Of a stretch of DNA of 64,000 nucleotides, positions 46,956 to 55,612 are shown in pieces. The stretch lies in contig CAWHEI010000012.1 of the NCBI GenBank assembly GCA_963828415.1, positions 496,001 through 560,000 on the forward strand, given 5' to 3'. The notes beneath the pieces were generated by a model. The model saw only the letters and a list, made by a program, of their open reading frames with translations. It was not told where the DNA came from and did no database searches. The translations under genes were made by a program, and so were the position numbers. This DNA is from Sva-07 sp963828415. Its GTDB lineage: Bacteria > Actinomycetota > Acidimicrobiia > Acidimicrobiales > Ilumatobacteraceae. Numbering within the stretch: position 1 is the first letter of the stretch; every line of letters starts with the position of its first letter.

Positions 46956-47028
46956 CAGCCCGTACGGGATTCGAACCCGTGCCGCCACCTTGAGAGGGTG
47001 GTGTCCTAGGCCACTAGACGAACGGGCC
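46956..47028 (-). tRNA. tRNA-Glu(CTC)
   Basis: This 73-nt tRNA has acceptor GGCCCGT pairing with ACGGGCT, anticodon stem CCACC/GGTGG around loop CTCTCAA (anticodon CTC), and T-arm GTTCGAATC. CCA is not encoded. Its 3' part is duplicated at 41979-42012. Confidence 0.95.
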
Positions 47029-47157
47029 AAGTAGCGATCGGCAACGATATCAGCGGGCGCTGCGATCCCACCCACCGATCACAGCCAGGCCGTGACGAAC
47101 GGTCCGAAAAGCGACGACGCCGACCTCGCACACGTGCGGGCCGGCGATCGATCAGAG

Positions 47158-47229
47158 CTGGGGTGCAGGGACTCGAACCCCGAATGACAGTACCAGAAAC
47201 TGCTGTGTTACCAATTACACCACACCCCA
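47158..47229 (-). tRNA. tRNA-Gln(CTG)
   Basis: This 72-nt tRNA has acceptor TGGGGTG pairing with CACCCCA, D-loop AATTGGTAA, anticodon stem GCAGT/ACTGT around TTCTGGT (anticodon CTG), and T-arm GTTCGAGTC. It lies 129 nt upstream of tRNA-Glu on the same strand and 56 nt downstream of the YdcF-like gene. Confidence 0.95.
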
Positions 47230-47285
47230 CGGTGTGACGGTCCACGACGAGTCGTCGACCGGTGCGGGACGGGATTGTATCGGCC

Positions 47286-48113
47286 TCAATCGGTGAGGCC
47301 ACTCAACCGTTCGAACCCGATGATCCGACCGACGGCAACACCGGCGGCCTCGGCGAGTTCGCGTCGCAACTCCGTTGCGCCACGCACCACCGAGTCGGGT
47401 GCCGGCGACACGTATGCGGTGAAACCGACCTCCTCGGCCGTGAGTTGACTGCGCAGCGCATGGTACGGGTCGGTCACGACCACGATCGTCTCGACCGTGC
47501 CGCCGACGAGGATCTCGGCCCGCTCGAGCGAGTCGTGCGTGGTCGACCCCGCGTCCTCCTGCACGATCACCGACGACGGGACGCCACGATCGACCAGATA
47601 CACAGCGGAGGCCGACGCTTCGGTGAAGCGATCGCCCTCCTGGTTGCCACCGGTCACGACGACGACTGGTGCGATCCCTTCATTCCAGAGGTCGACGGCG
47701 TGGTCGAGACGCGCCGCGAGCTGCGGCGACGGTCGACCGTCGTACTGCGCTGCCCCCATCACGACGATGGCATCGACGTTGCGGGCTTCGTCGGATCGGC
47801 CGCTGGACCACACCTGCCAGAACGACACGAGGTAGTAACCGACTGCGAGCAGGAGCAGGACGAGACAGATCTGCAGGATGCGGCGGCCGGTGAAACGCGG
47901 CGGGGACGGCAGTGGATGCACCGGTGTCGGGTCCCGAGTCAACTGGGAGTTCGCCGACGGCCCCATCGACGGTTCACGCTGCGTCGTGATCGGCACCTCA
48001 CCGGTGCGCGCGTATTTCTCGCCCACCGACCGGTGTTGCTCGAGCGCCTCGAGCAGTTCGCGATCGCGTGCCACCTCCTCGTCGCTGGGGAGCTGGAACT
48101 CGCGGTCGGCCAT
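47286..48113 (-). CDS. YdcF-like (DUF218) membrane-anchored protein
   Basis: This 275-aa protein starts MADREFQLPSDEEVARDREL. A cytoplasmic N-terminal part of about 75 residues precedes one membrane segment (ILQICLVLLLLAVGYYLVSF). The C-terminal domain matches DUF218: VDAIVVMGAAQYDGRPSPQL, VVVVTGGNQEGDRFTEASA, STTHDSLERAEIL and VVTDPYHALRS. Bacterial relatives include SanA and YdcF, implicated in envelope or S-adenosylmethionine binding; the reaction is unknown. It begins 5 nt after gltX ends and is probably co-transcribed with it. Confidence 0.8.
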   Translation of the reverse strand: MADREFQLPSDEEVARDRELLEALEQHRSVGEKYARTGEVPITTQREPSMGPSANSQLTRDPTPVHPLPSPPRFTGRRILQICLVLLLLAVGYYLVSFWQVWSSGRSDEARNVDAIVVMGAAQYDGRPSPQLAARLDHAVDLWNEGIAPVVVVTGGNQEGDRFTEASASAVYLVDRGVPSSVIVQEDAGSTTHDSLERAEILVGGTVETIVVVTDPYHALRSQLTAEEVGFTAYVSPAPDSVVRGATELRRELAEAAGVAVGRIIGFERLSGLTD

Positions 48114-48118
48114 TGTCG

Positions 48119-49552
48119 TCACCAACCGCCACCCGGCGCGGCCTCGGACGCAACCGCGACCGCCTTCGACAAACGCCGCAGCGTTTCGGCACGACCGAGT
48201 ACCTCCATCGACTCGAACAGGGGAGGACCCACGGTGCGGCCGGTGACGGCGACTCGAACCGGCGCCTGCGCTTTGCCGAGCTTGAGTTCGTAGCGCGTCA
48301 TGACGTCTTCCAGTACCACCTTGAGCCCGTCGGCAAACCAGTCGTCGAGGCGCTCGTATGCACCGATGACGTCCGCGAGCAACGGCGCAGCCCAGTCGGG
48401 CCCGAATGCCTTGGCCCACGAGTCGGCGTCGTAGTCGACGTCGACGCCGTCGGGCCAGAACAGGAAATCGATCTTCTCGGGCACCTCGCGCAGCGTGGTC
48501 AGGCGTTCCTGGATGTGCGGAGCGATCGCTGCGAACCGAGCGCGGTCCCAATCGGCCGGCAGTTCCTCGCCCGCACGTTCGACGAACTCGTCGAGCGGCA
48601 TCATCCGGATGTAGTCCCCGTTGAAGGCCGCCAGCTTCTTCACGTCGAAGAACGCCGGCGAGTGTGTGACGTCGTCGAGCCGGAAGGCCGCCTCGATCTC
48701 CGGCCAGGCAACGATCTCGCTGCCGGCGGCCTCGGCGCCCGGGGGCGTCCAGCCGAGCGTCATCAGATAGTTGACCATCGCGTCCGCGAGGTAGCCCTCG
48801 TCGCGGTACTGCTCGAGCGCCACTTTGTCGCGCCGCTTCGAGAGCTTCTTGCGCTGCTCGTTGACCAGCACCGGCACGTGCGCCCAGCGTGGCGCCGAGT
48901 GCCCGAGCGCGGTCCACAACATCTGTTGTTTGGGAGTGTTCGGAAGGTGCTCCTCGGCGCGCACGACGTCGGTGATCGACATCTCGATGTCGTCGACGAC
49001 GTTGGCGAGCAGGAACACCGGCGTGCCGTTGCCGCGCACGAGCACGAAGTCTTCGATCGTGCTGTTGTCGAACGAGACCTCGCCGCGCACGAGATCGTCG
49101 ACCACGGTGGTGCCGTCGGGAACCCGGAACCGCAGCACGTGGCCAGGCCCTGGTCCGAGCCCGCGATCACGCGAGTAGCCGTCGTAGCCCGTGGTGCCGA
49201 GTTCCTTCGCGCGGGCCTGGATCTCGTCGCCGCTGAGATCGCAGTAGTACGCGTGGCCGTCGTCGAACAGGCGCGTTGCGGCGGCGAGGTGCGCAGCGGC
49301 GTACGCACTCTGGAAGTGCGGTCCCTCGAAGTGCGGATCGTCGGCGGAGATGCCGATCCATGCGAGCGCATCGATGATGCCCTGCGTCCACTCGGGCCGG
49401 TTGCGAGCCTCGTCGGTGTCTTCGATGCGCAGCACGAACGTCCCGCCGAGTCGCCGGGCGAGCGCCCAGTTCTGGAGGGCCGTGCGGGCGCCGCCGACGT
49501 GGAAGGACCCGGTCGGCGACGGCGCGAATCTGAATCGGGGACCAGTGGTCAT
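48119..49552 (-). CDS. gltX: Glutamyl-tRNA synthetase
   Basis: This 477-aa class I synthetase starts MTTGPRFRFAPSPTG. The HIGH-type motif is SFHVGGARTAL (in place of HIGH), followed by LRIEDTDEARNRPEW, and the KMSKS-type loop is QRKKLSKRRDKVAL. The rest carries the alpha-helical anticodon-binding domain (TRYELKLGKAQAPVRVAVTG). It charges tRNA-Glu, encoded 1.1 kb away. In organisms lacking GlnRS it also mischarges tRNA-Gln, which could matter here because the glnS gene is frameshifted as read. An upstream Met at 49606 is rejected because the family starts at FRFAPSPTG. Confidence 0.93.
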   Translation of the reverse strand: MTTGPRFRFAPSPTGSFHVGGARTALQNWALARRLGGTFVLRIEDTDEARNRPEWTQGIIDALAWIGISADDPHFEGPHFQSAYAAAHLAAATRLFDDGHAYYCDLSGDEIQARAKELGTTGYDGYSRDRGLGPGPGHVLRFRVPDGTTVVDDLVRGEVSFDNSTIEDFVLVRGNGTPVFLLANVVDDIEMSITDVVRAEEHLPNTPKQQMLWTALGHSAPRWAHVPVLVNEQRKKLSKRRDKVALEQYRDEGYLADAMVNYLMTLGWTPPGAEAAGSEIVAWPEIEAAFRLDDVTHSPAFFDVKKLAAFNGDYIRMMPLDEFVERAGEELPADWDRARFAAIAPHIQERLTTLREVPEKIDFLFWPDGVDVDYDADSWAKAFGPDWAAPLLADVIGAYERLDDWFADGLKVVLEDVMTRYELKLGKAQAPVRVAVTGRTVGPPLFESMEVLGRAETLRRLSKAVAVASEAAPGGGW

Positions 49553-49672
49553 GACAGGATCGACGCTACCTGTCGTCGAGCGCCGGCAAAGGGTGTTCTT
49601 CGACAAGTGGCGCCCAAGACTTCAACAAGATCGGTGCAAGACCGGTGCAACGTTTCCGCAAGGAGTTGCGGG

Positions 49673-52600
49673 TCAGTCGGTGGCGACGACGTCGGCGACC
49701 GCGGTGATCGTCAGGTTGCGGAGCTGGCGGATCGCCACCGACAGCGTGGTCAGATCGAAGCTCTCGGCCCGGCGGATCTCGGTGTGCATGGCCAACGCAC
49801 GCCCCACCGCTCGCTCGTTGGCCTCGATCCATGCCGATGGCGAGCCGTCGGCCGAGCGCATCACGTGGCGGGTGAGATCTGCGAGCACCGTCAGCAGGTC
49901 GTCGCGTAGCGCCGAGCGGGCCTGTTCCTGCCACCGATCCGACCGCGGCAGGTTGCCGACTCCGTCCCACAACCATCCGAGTTCGAACGCACTGAATGTG
50001 GCCCAGTACGCGGTGGCTGCGTCAGCGACATTGCGCGCCTCGGTGTGAGCGATCTCGACGATGTCGAACCCCGTGTGGAGCCACGGCCACCTCGCCGACC
50101 GAGCGGCGAGTTCGGCCGGAACACCGGCCGCAAGGCGCTCGTTGCCGATGCGTGCCACGTCGCCGGCCACCCGCCCGCTGACGACCCGATCGAGCGACTC
50201 GGCGAGGAACGCCAAGCCAGCGGAGAACGTGTCGACGGCGTCGGCGATGTCGAGCGGCGGACGCCGATGGCGCAACAGCCACACCGCACCGCGTTCGGTC
50301 ATGCGTCGAGCGGTCACGAAGAGGGCGATCTGGGTGTCGAGGTCGATCGTGCTCCCGAGGGCGTCGATCTCCCGCCAGAGGTCGGCGAACCCGAAGATCT
50401 CCCGAGCAGCCAGAAATGCTCGTGCGACATCGGACACCGACGCCCCGGAGTCCTCGGTCATCCGATGGTCGAACGAGATCCCGGCGAGGTTGACCATGTC
50501 GTTGACGATGGTCGTGGCGACGATCTCTCGCCGGAGGCGGTGCGAGCGGATCGCGTCGGGGAAGCGCTCTTGGATCTCGACCGGGAAGTACTCCATCAGA
50601 TCGCGTTCGAGTGCCGGTTCATCGGGGAGGTCGGAGTCGAGCACTTCGACGACGTTGGCGTTCTTGGTATAGGCGATCATCACAGCGAACTCGGGCGCAC
50701 GCAGGCCACTTCCCGCGCTCTGCCGCTCGGCGATCTGCTTGTCGGTCGGGAGGAACTCCAGCTGACGGTCGAGGTATCCCTCGGCTTCGAGCGTGTCGAG
50801 ATACCTCGCGTGCACGTTGACCATCGCCAACGCTTGGGTCCGAGCGATCATCAACGCCAAGGTCTGGGCCCGGTTGTCGTCGAGCACCAATCGGGCGACT
50901 TCGTCGGTCATCTCGACGAGCAACTCGTTGCGTTGCTTCACGGTCAGTTCGCCGTCGCGTACGAGCTGGTCGAGCAGGATCTTGATGTTGACCTCGTGAT
51001 CGCTGCAGTCGACGCCGGCCGAGTTGTCGATCGCATCGGTGTAGATCAGCCCACCGTTGATCGCGTACTCGGCACGAGCGAGCTGCGTCAGACCGAGGTT
51101 GCCACCCTCGCCGACGATGCGCGCCCGCAGGTCGCGACCGTCGACACGAAGCGAGTCGTTCGCCCGGTCGCCGACGTCGGCGTGGCTCTCGCTCGACGCC
51201 TTCACGTAGGTGCCGATACCACCGTTCCACAACAGGTCGACCGGGGCACACAGGATTGCCGAGATCAGGTCGTCGGGTCGCAGCTCGGTCACCGAACCGT
51301 CGATGCCGAGGACGGCGCGGATCTCGGGTGTGAGTGCAATCGACTTGAGCTGACGCGAATGCACACCGCCGCCCGCGGAGATCAGCCGACGGTCGTAGTC
51401 GGCCCAACTCGAACGAGGCAGTTCGAACAGGCGCTGGCGTTCGGCGTGTGCCGCCGCCGGCTCGGGATCCGGGTCGAGGAACACGTGACGATGATCGAAC
51501 GCCGCCACGAGTTTCAGATGCGGCGAGAGCAGCATGCCGTTGCCGAACACGTCCCCCGACATGTCGCCGACACCGACGACGGTGAGTTCGTCGGTGTCGA
51601 CGTCCTTGCCGATCACGCGGGCATGGCGCCGCACGCTCTCCCAGGCGCCGCGCGCCGTGATCCCCATCGCCTTGTGGTCGTAGCCGTGGCTTCCGCCGGA
51701 CGCGAACGCGTCGCCGAGCCAGAAGTCGTACTCGGCGGCGATCTCGTTGGCGATGTCGCTGAACGTCGCTGTGCCCTTGTCGGCCGCCACCACCAGATAC
51801 GGATCGTCGCCATCGTGGATCACGACGTCGGGAGGGTGCACGACGCGGTCGCCGACGACGTTGTCGGTGACGTCGAGCAGGCCGCGAACGAAGCGTCGGT
51901 ACCGGTCGATGCCTTCGGCCCGCGCGGCATCGCGGTCAGCGGGTTCGGCGGTCGATGCCTTGATCACGAAGCCGCCCTTCGCTCCGGTCGGCACGATGAC
52001 GGCGTTCTTGACCATCTGGGCCTTGACCAGGCCGAGCACCTCGGTACGGAAGTCCTCGGGGCGATCGCTCCATCGCAGACCGCCGCGAGCGATGCGACCG
52101 CCGCGAAGATGCACCCCTTCGACGTACGGCGAGCACACGAAGATCTCGAACTCGGGCCGAGGTTCGGGCAGGAAGCCGACTGCGTGTGGGCGGAACTTGA
52201 CGGAGATCTCGTCTCGGCCGCGGAACGCATTGGTGCGGTCGGTGGCATCGATCAAGGTCAGGAATGCACGACAGATCCGGTCGTCGTCGAGCGACGGTAC
52301 CGCGTCGAGGAGTTCGTGCAGTTCGCTGCGGCAGCGCTCGACCGCGGCGGCCCGATCCGTCGCCGTATCCGAGGCGGTCGGGTGCGGATCGAAGCGGGTG
52401 TCGAACAACTCGACGAGTTTCCGAGCGATGTCGGGATGACGCACGATCGCCTGCTCGACATACCGCGCACTGAACGGGAACGACGCCTGACGCAGGTACC
52501 GGTTGTACAGGCGCAGCACGGCGATCTGTCGACGATCGAGTCCCGCGGACAGCACCAATCGGTTGAGCCCGTCGAGTTCGATCGCTCCGGTCATCAGATC

Positions 52601-54373
52601 GACGAACGACCGCTGGACCTCGGCGTGTTGGGCATCGGTGATCGTGTGCGTCGGCATGCGCACGCCGATGTCGTCGAGGTGCACCGTGGCCGACTCACCG
52701 ACGAACACCGACGGGTGTTCGTCGAGCGGTGACAGCCCGAGGTGCTCGAGCACCGGCACCAGCTCGGCGATGGTGGTCGGCCGATCGCGCAGGAACACGC
52801 GGAAGCGCCATTCGCCATCGACCGCGTCGATCGAACGCCCGAACGACGTCATGACGTCGTGTGTCCCCGACAACATCGCTTCGACGTTGACCAGGTCGCC
52901 GACGGCAGCCTCCGGGCGCACGCGGGCCTCGTAGTCGGCAGGTACCGACGCTGCGACCACCGACCACACGCGATGGCCCTCGACCTCGCCAAGGAGGTCG
53001 ATCAGTGCGTCTCGGGCGCGCTCGCGCCACGTCCGCGAGGCACTGTCGATCGAGCTGACCAGCCGGGCCATGTCGTCGATCGGGTCCGCGCGGACGGTCA
53101 TCGAGATGCGAGCGAGCGAACTCGATCCGACGAGCGTCTCGAGGTCGCGGACTTCACCGCCGTAGTACTCCGACACCAGCGCGCCGACCAGTTCGGGGAG
53201 TGCCGCTGTGAACCGCGACTGGGGAACGTAGGCAAGCACGGTGGTCCACGGCCCGACGGGCTCGGTGTGGTCGAACACTCTGACGATGCGGCGCTCCTGC
53301 AGCCCGGTGATCGCCGAGACCAGCTCGGTCAGGTCGTCGACACCGGACTCGAACACGACGTCGCGCGGCAATGTCTCGATCACGTTGCGAACTGCTCGCC
53401 CCATGTGGCTCTCGAGCGCCGCGCCGACCCGGGCGACGACCTCGTCGGCGCGATCGCCGATGCCAGGGATGGCGAACACGCTCTGGCGATAGCCAGCACT
53501 GCCGAGCAGGCCGACGAAGCGGACCTCTCGGGCGTCCGGGGAGCGAACCGCGATCGAGGTCATGCGCGCCGGGCGATGCACGGTGGCAACTGCGTCGGAG
53601 CGCGCGATCACGATGTCGGCGTCGCCGTCCTTCGACGGCGGATCGATTCGCTCGGGGTCGAGGAGCCGTGACCGGTACTGGCCGAGCAGGCTCGTCGGGT
53701 CGAGGCGGAGCCCGTCGGGCGTGCGCTCGTAGATCGCCGAGCCGAGGAACACGAAGTTCGTGTCGGCGAGCCACCTCATCAACGCGTCGTCGCCTGCGAC
53801 ATCGAGCAGACGTTTCTGCATCGGCGCGAAGTCGCGGACCACCGACTGAACGTCGTCGATCGCCGTGCGAACGTCGGCTTCGAGCTGCTCGCGCGCGCCG
53901 GACGGACACCGGTCGAGTTCGATCAACGTCCATGCCTCGACCCGACCGTCGGGTTCGTCCACGTCGACGAGCTCGTGGCGATCGTTGCGGCGCACGGAGA
54001 TCATCGGATGGATCAGCAGGTGGATTCCGAGCTCGTAGCGGTCGAGCACCATGCGCACGCTGTCGACGAGGAACGGCACGTCGTCGGTGACGAACATCAG
54101 GATCGTGCGTTCGGTCTCCCAGCCGTCCCGTTCGAGGTCGGGCGACAGCACCTCGACCAACGTCTCGCCGACGCAGCGAACCCGGCCGAGCTGCAGGTGG
54201 GCAACGGCGGCTGCATACGCCGCGTTCAGTCGTCGACCGTCGGCGTCATCGCTCGGGATGTCCCGGTAGTAGATCCCGAGAAACGGCTGCAACAACGGGT
54301 CGGACGGTCGACGTGCGCCGGCGATCTCACACAGACTCTCGATGATGGCTGCCACGTCATTGTGAGCGCTCAT
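49673..54373 (-). CDS. gdh: NAD-specific glutamate dehydrogenase, 180-kDa type
   Basis: This 1566-aa enzyme is of the large NAD-dependent GDH class. A regulatory N-terminal region of about 600 residues precedes the catalytic core: HLRGGRIARGGLRWSDRPED, VKAQMVKNAVIVPTGAKGGF (with the substrate lysine), and VGVGDMSGDVFGNGML near the NAD fold, then GEGGNLGLTQLARAEYA. A long C-terminal domain follows. It deaminates glutamate to 2-oxoglutarate and ammonia, usually catabolically. The size matches the roughly 1600-residue class known from Streptomyces and proteobacteria. ATG 54373 has GAGGA upstream. It is monocistronic, ending 120 nt before gltX, with nothing recognised in that gap. Confidence 0.93.
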   Translation of the reverse strand: MSAHNDVAAIIESLCEIAGARRPSDPLLQPFLGIYYRDIPSDDADGRRLNAAYAAAVAHLQLGRVRCVGETLVEVLSPDLERDGWETERTILMFVTDDVPFLVDSVRMVLDRYELGIHLLIHPMISVRRNDRHELVDVDEPDGRVEAWTLIELDRCPSGAREQLEADVRTAIDDVQSVVRDFAPMQKRLLDVAGDDALMRWLADTNFVFLGSAIYERTPDGLRLDPTSLLGQYRSRLLDPERIDPPSKDGDADIVIARSDAVATVHRPARMTSIAVRSPDAREVRFVGLLGSAGYRQSVFAIPGIGDRADEVVARVGAALESHMGRAVRNVIETLPRDVVFESGVDDLTELVSAITGLQERRIVRVFDHTEPVGPWTTVLAYVPQSRFTAALPELVGALVSEYYGGEVRDLETLVGSSSLARISMTVRADPIDDMARLVSSIDSASRTWRERARDALIDLLGEVEGHRVWSVVAASVPADYEARVRPEAAVGDLVNVEAMLSGTHDVMTSFGRSIDAVDGEWRFRVFLRDRPTTIAELVPVLEHLGLSPLDEHPSVFVGESATVHLDDIGVRMPTHTITDAQHAEVQRSFVDLMTGAIELDGLNRLVLSAGLDRRQIAVLRLYNRYLRQASFPFSARYVEQAIVRHPDIARKLVELFDTRFDPHPTASDTATDRAAAVERCRSELHELLDAVPSLDDDRICRAFLTLIDATDRTNAFRGRDEISVKFRPHAVGFLPEPRPEFEIFVCSPYVEGVHLRGGRIARGGLRWSDRPEDFRTEVLGLVKAQMVKNAVIVPTGAKGGFVIKASTAEPADRDAARAEGIDRYRRFVRGLLDVTDNVVGDRVVHPPDVVIHDGDDPYLVVAADKGTATFSDIANEIAAEYDFWLGDAFASGGSHGYDHKAMGITARGAWESVRRHARVIGKDVDTDELTVVGVGDMSGDVFGNGMLLSPHLKLVAAFDHRHVFLDPDPEPAAAHAERQRLFELPRSSWADYDRRLISAGGGVHSRQLKSIALTPEIRAVLGIDGSVTELRPDDLISAILCAPVDLLWNGGIGTYVKASSESHADVGDRANDSLRVDGRDLRARIVGEGGNLGLTQLARAEYAINGGLIYTDAIDNSAGVDCSDHEVNIKILLDQLVRDGELTVKQRNELLVEMTDEVARLVLDDNRAQTLALMIARTQALAMVNVHARYLDTLEAEGYLDRQLEFLPTDKQIAERQSAGSGLRAPEFAVMIAYTKNANVVEVLDSDLPDEPALERDLMEYFPVEIQERFPDAIRSHRLRREIVATTIVNDMVNLAGISFDHRMTEDSGASVSDVARAFLAAREIFGFADLWREIDALGSTIDLDTQIALFVTARRMTERGAVWLLRHRRPPLDIADAVDTFSAGLAFLAESLDRVVSGRVAGDVARIGNERLAAGVPAELAARSARWPWLHTGFDIVEIAHTEARNVADAATAYWATFSAFELGWLWDGVGNLPRSDRWQEQARSALRDDLLTVLADLTRHVMRSADGSPSAWIEANERAVGRALAMHTEIRRAESFDLTTLSVAIRQLRNLTITAVADVVATD

Positions 54374-54483
54374 GGTGTCCTCGCTGAAGTCGACCGACTA
54401 CACCTCAACGTAGCCGCCGGTGCGCTACAGACCTCGGACAGGTCTGGGCGTCGCGTCGTCGGGGACGGCTAGCGTTGACGTCG

Positions 54484-55221
54484 ATGACGCGGCCCGAGCT
54501 CTCCCCTCGAGATCTTGAACGTCCCGAGCTGCACGGCGGCCACCGGCCCGTGTCCGGCGGGCTCGCTCGAGCGGCGGTGTTCGGCATCAACGACGGCCTG
54601 GTCTCGAACGTGTCGTTGATTCTCGGTTTCGCCGGCTCGGGGGCCGACTCGTCGATCGTGCGTCTCGCTGGTCTCGCCGGAGCGATCGCCGGCGGGATCT
54701 CGATGGCCGCTGGCGAGTGGATCAGCGTGTCGGCACAGAACGAACTCGTCGAGCGAGAGGTTGCGGTCGAACGACGCGAACTCGCCCGCAACACGGTCGC
54801 CGAGACGGCGGAGCTCGCGGCGATGTACGAGGATCACGGGATCTCTCCCGACACGGCACGCGCTGCCGCAGAAGACGTGATGGCGTCGCCGGAGATCGCC
54901 TTGCGAGTACACACTCGCGAAGAACTCGGCGTCGATCCCCACGACCTGCCGTCGGCGTTCAACGCCGCTGCGATCTCACTCGTGTGTTTCCTCTTCGGCG
55001 CGCTGCTGCCGGTGATCCCGTGGTTCACCGGCGCATCCGGGTTCGCCCCGGCGGCGATCTCCGTGGCGATCGGCGTGATCGCCGCTGCGTTCGTCGGGGC
55101 CGCGATCGGGCGCTTCGCCGAACGGTCGATCCCGAAGTCGATCGCTCGGCAGGTGGCGATCGTGTTGGTCGCCTGTGCCGTCACGTACAGCATCGGCGAA
55201 CTGGTCGGCGTCAATGTCTGA
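54484..55221 (+). CDS. VIT1/CCC1-family transporter
   Basis: This 245-aa protein starts MTRPELSPRDLERPELHGG. The family pattern is clear: ARAAVFGINDGLVSNVSLIL and AGAIAGGISMAAGEWISV at the first two membrane helices, a cytoplasmic segment rich in Glu (VEREVAVERRELARNTVAET) that in VIT proteins holds metal, then AISLVCFLFGALLPVIPW and three more helices. Family members move Fe2+ or Mn2+ out of the cytoplasm. A TTG 9 nt upstream extends the frame but has no advantage. The stop overlaps the DUF2237 start by 8 nt. Confidence 0.88.
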   Translation: MTRPELSPRDLERPELHGGHRPVSGGLARAAVFGINDGLVSNVSLILGFAGSGADSSIVRLAGLAGAIAGGISMAAGEWISVSAQNELVEREVAVERRELARNTVAETAELAAMYEDHGISPDTARAAAEDVMASPEIALRVHTREELGVDPHDLPSAFNAAAISLVCFLFGALLPVIPWFTGASGFAPAAISVAIGVIAAAFVGAAIGRFAERSIPKSIARQVAIVLVACAVTYSIGELVGVNV

Positions 55222-55603
55222 ATCACCCGACCCGGCGACCGGGCAACGCAACGTGCTCGGCACCGACCTGCAGCCGTGCTCGTACGACCCGATGACCGGC
55301 TACTACCGAACCGGATGCTGCGAGCACCGGGGCGACGATCCGGGTGTGCACACCGTGTGTTGTCGGCTGACCGAGGACTTCCTCGCCTACTCGAAGGCAC
55401 AGGGCAACGACCTCACGACGCCGATGCCCCAGTACGGCTTCGCCGGACTGTCGCCGGGCGACCAGTGGTGCGTGTGCGCCGAACGCTGGAAGGAGGCATT
55501 CGATGCCGGCCGCGCGTGTGGTGTGATCCTGGAGTCGACCCACATGTCGACGCTCGAGTACGTCGACCTCGCCGATCTCCAGGCGCACGCCATCATCCGC
55601 TGA
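55214..55603 (+). CDS. DUF2237 family protein
   Basis: This 129-aa soluble protein starts MSESPDPATGQRNVLGTDLQ. It carries the family sequence PCSYDPMTGYYRTGCCEHR, then GVHTVCCRLTEDFLAYSKAQ, and finally FAGLSPGDQWCVCAERWKEA. Many Cys residues are conserved, including adjacent pairs (CC) and CxC, but no redox or metal role is established. The C-terminus HMSTLEYVDLADLQAHAI is also typical. It overlaps the VIT gene and precedes a membrane fusion protein, so the three are probably one operon. Confidence 0.85.
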   Translation: MSESPDPATGQRNVLGTDLQPCSYDPMTGYYRTGCCEHRGDDPGVHTVCCRLTEDFLAYSKAQGNDLTTPMPQYGFAGLSPGDQWCVCAERWKEAFDAGRACGVILESTHMSTLEYVDLADLQAHAIIR

Positions 55604-55612
55604 CGCACCACC

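Larger units (their letters stand above)
41979..46998. mobile_element. Decayed integrative element at tRNA-Glu
   Basis: This is a roughly 5-kb segment bounded by the intact tRNA-Glu (right) and a partial copy of it (left) in the same orientation. A remnant of a tyrosine integrase lies immediately 3' of the tRNA, in the tRNA's direction, which is the usual position for such elements. Cargo genes are a VapBC-like pair, two CorA transporters and a DUF808 protein. No complete integrase, replication or conjugation gene remains. The boundary assignment is inference; the mismatching acceptor stem of the left copy is the main weakness. Confidence 0.5.

Noticed and set aside
50045..52732. 895-codon plus-strand open frame opposite glutamate dehydrogenase
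   Set aside because: It is the mirror of the gdh codon bias (Arg, Asp, Val repeats) without domains; gdh motifs on the other strand are unambiguous.
54475..54480. TTGACG as a -35 element
   Set aside because: It overlaps the first possible start region of the VIT gene with no space for a -10 box and leader.
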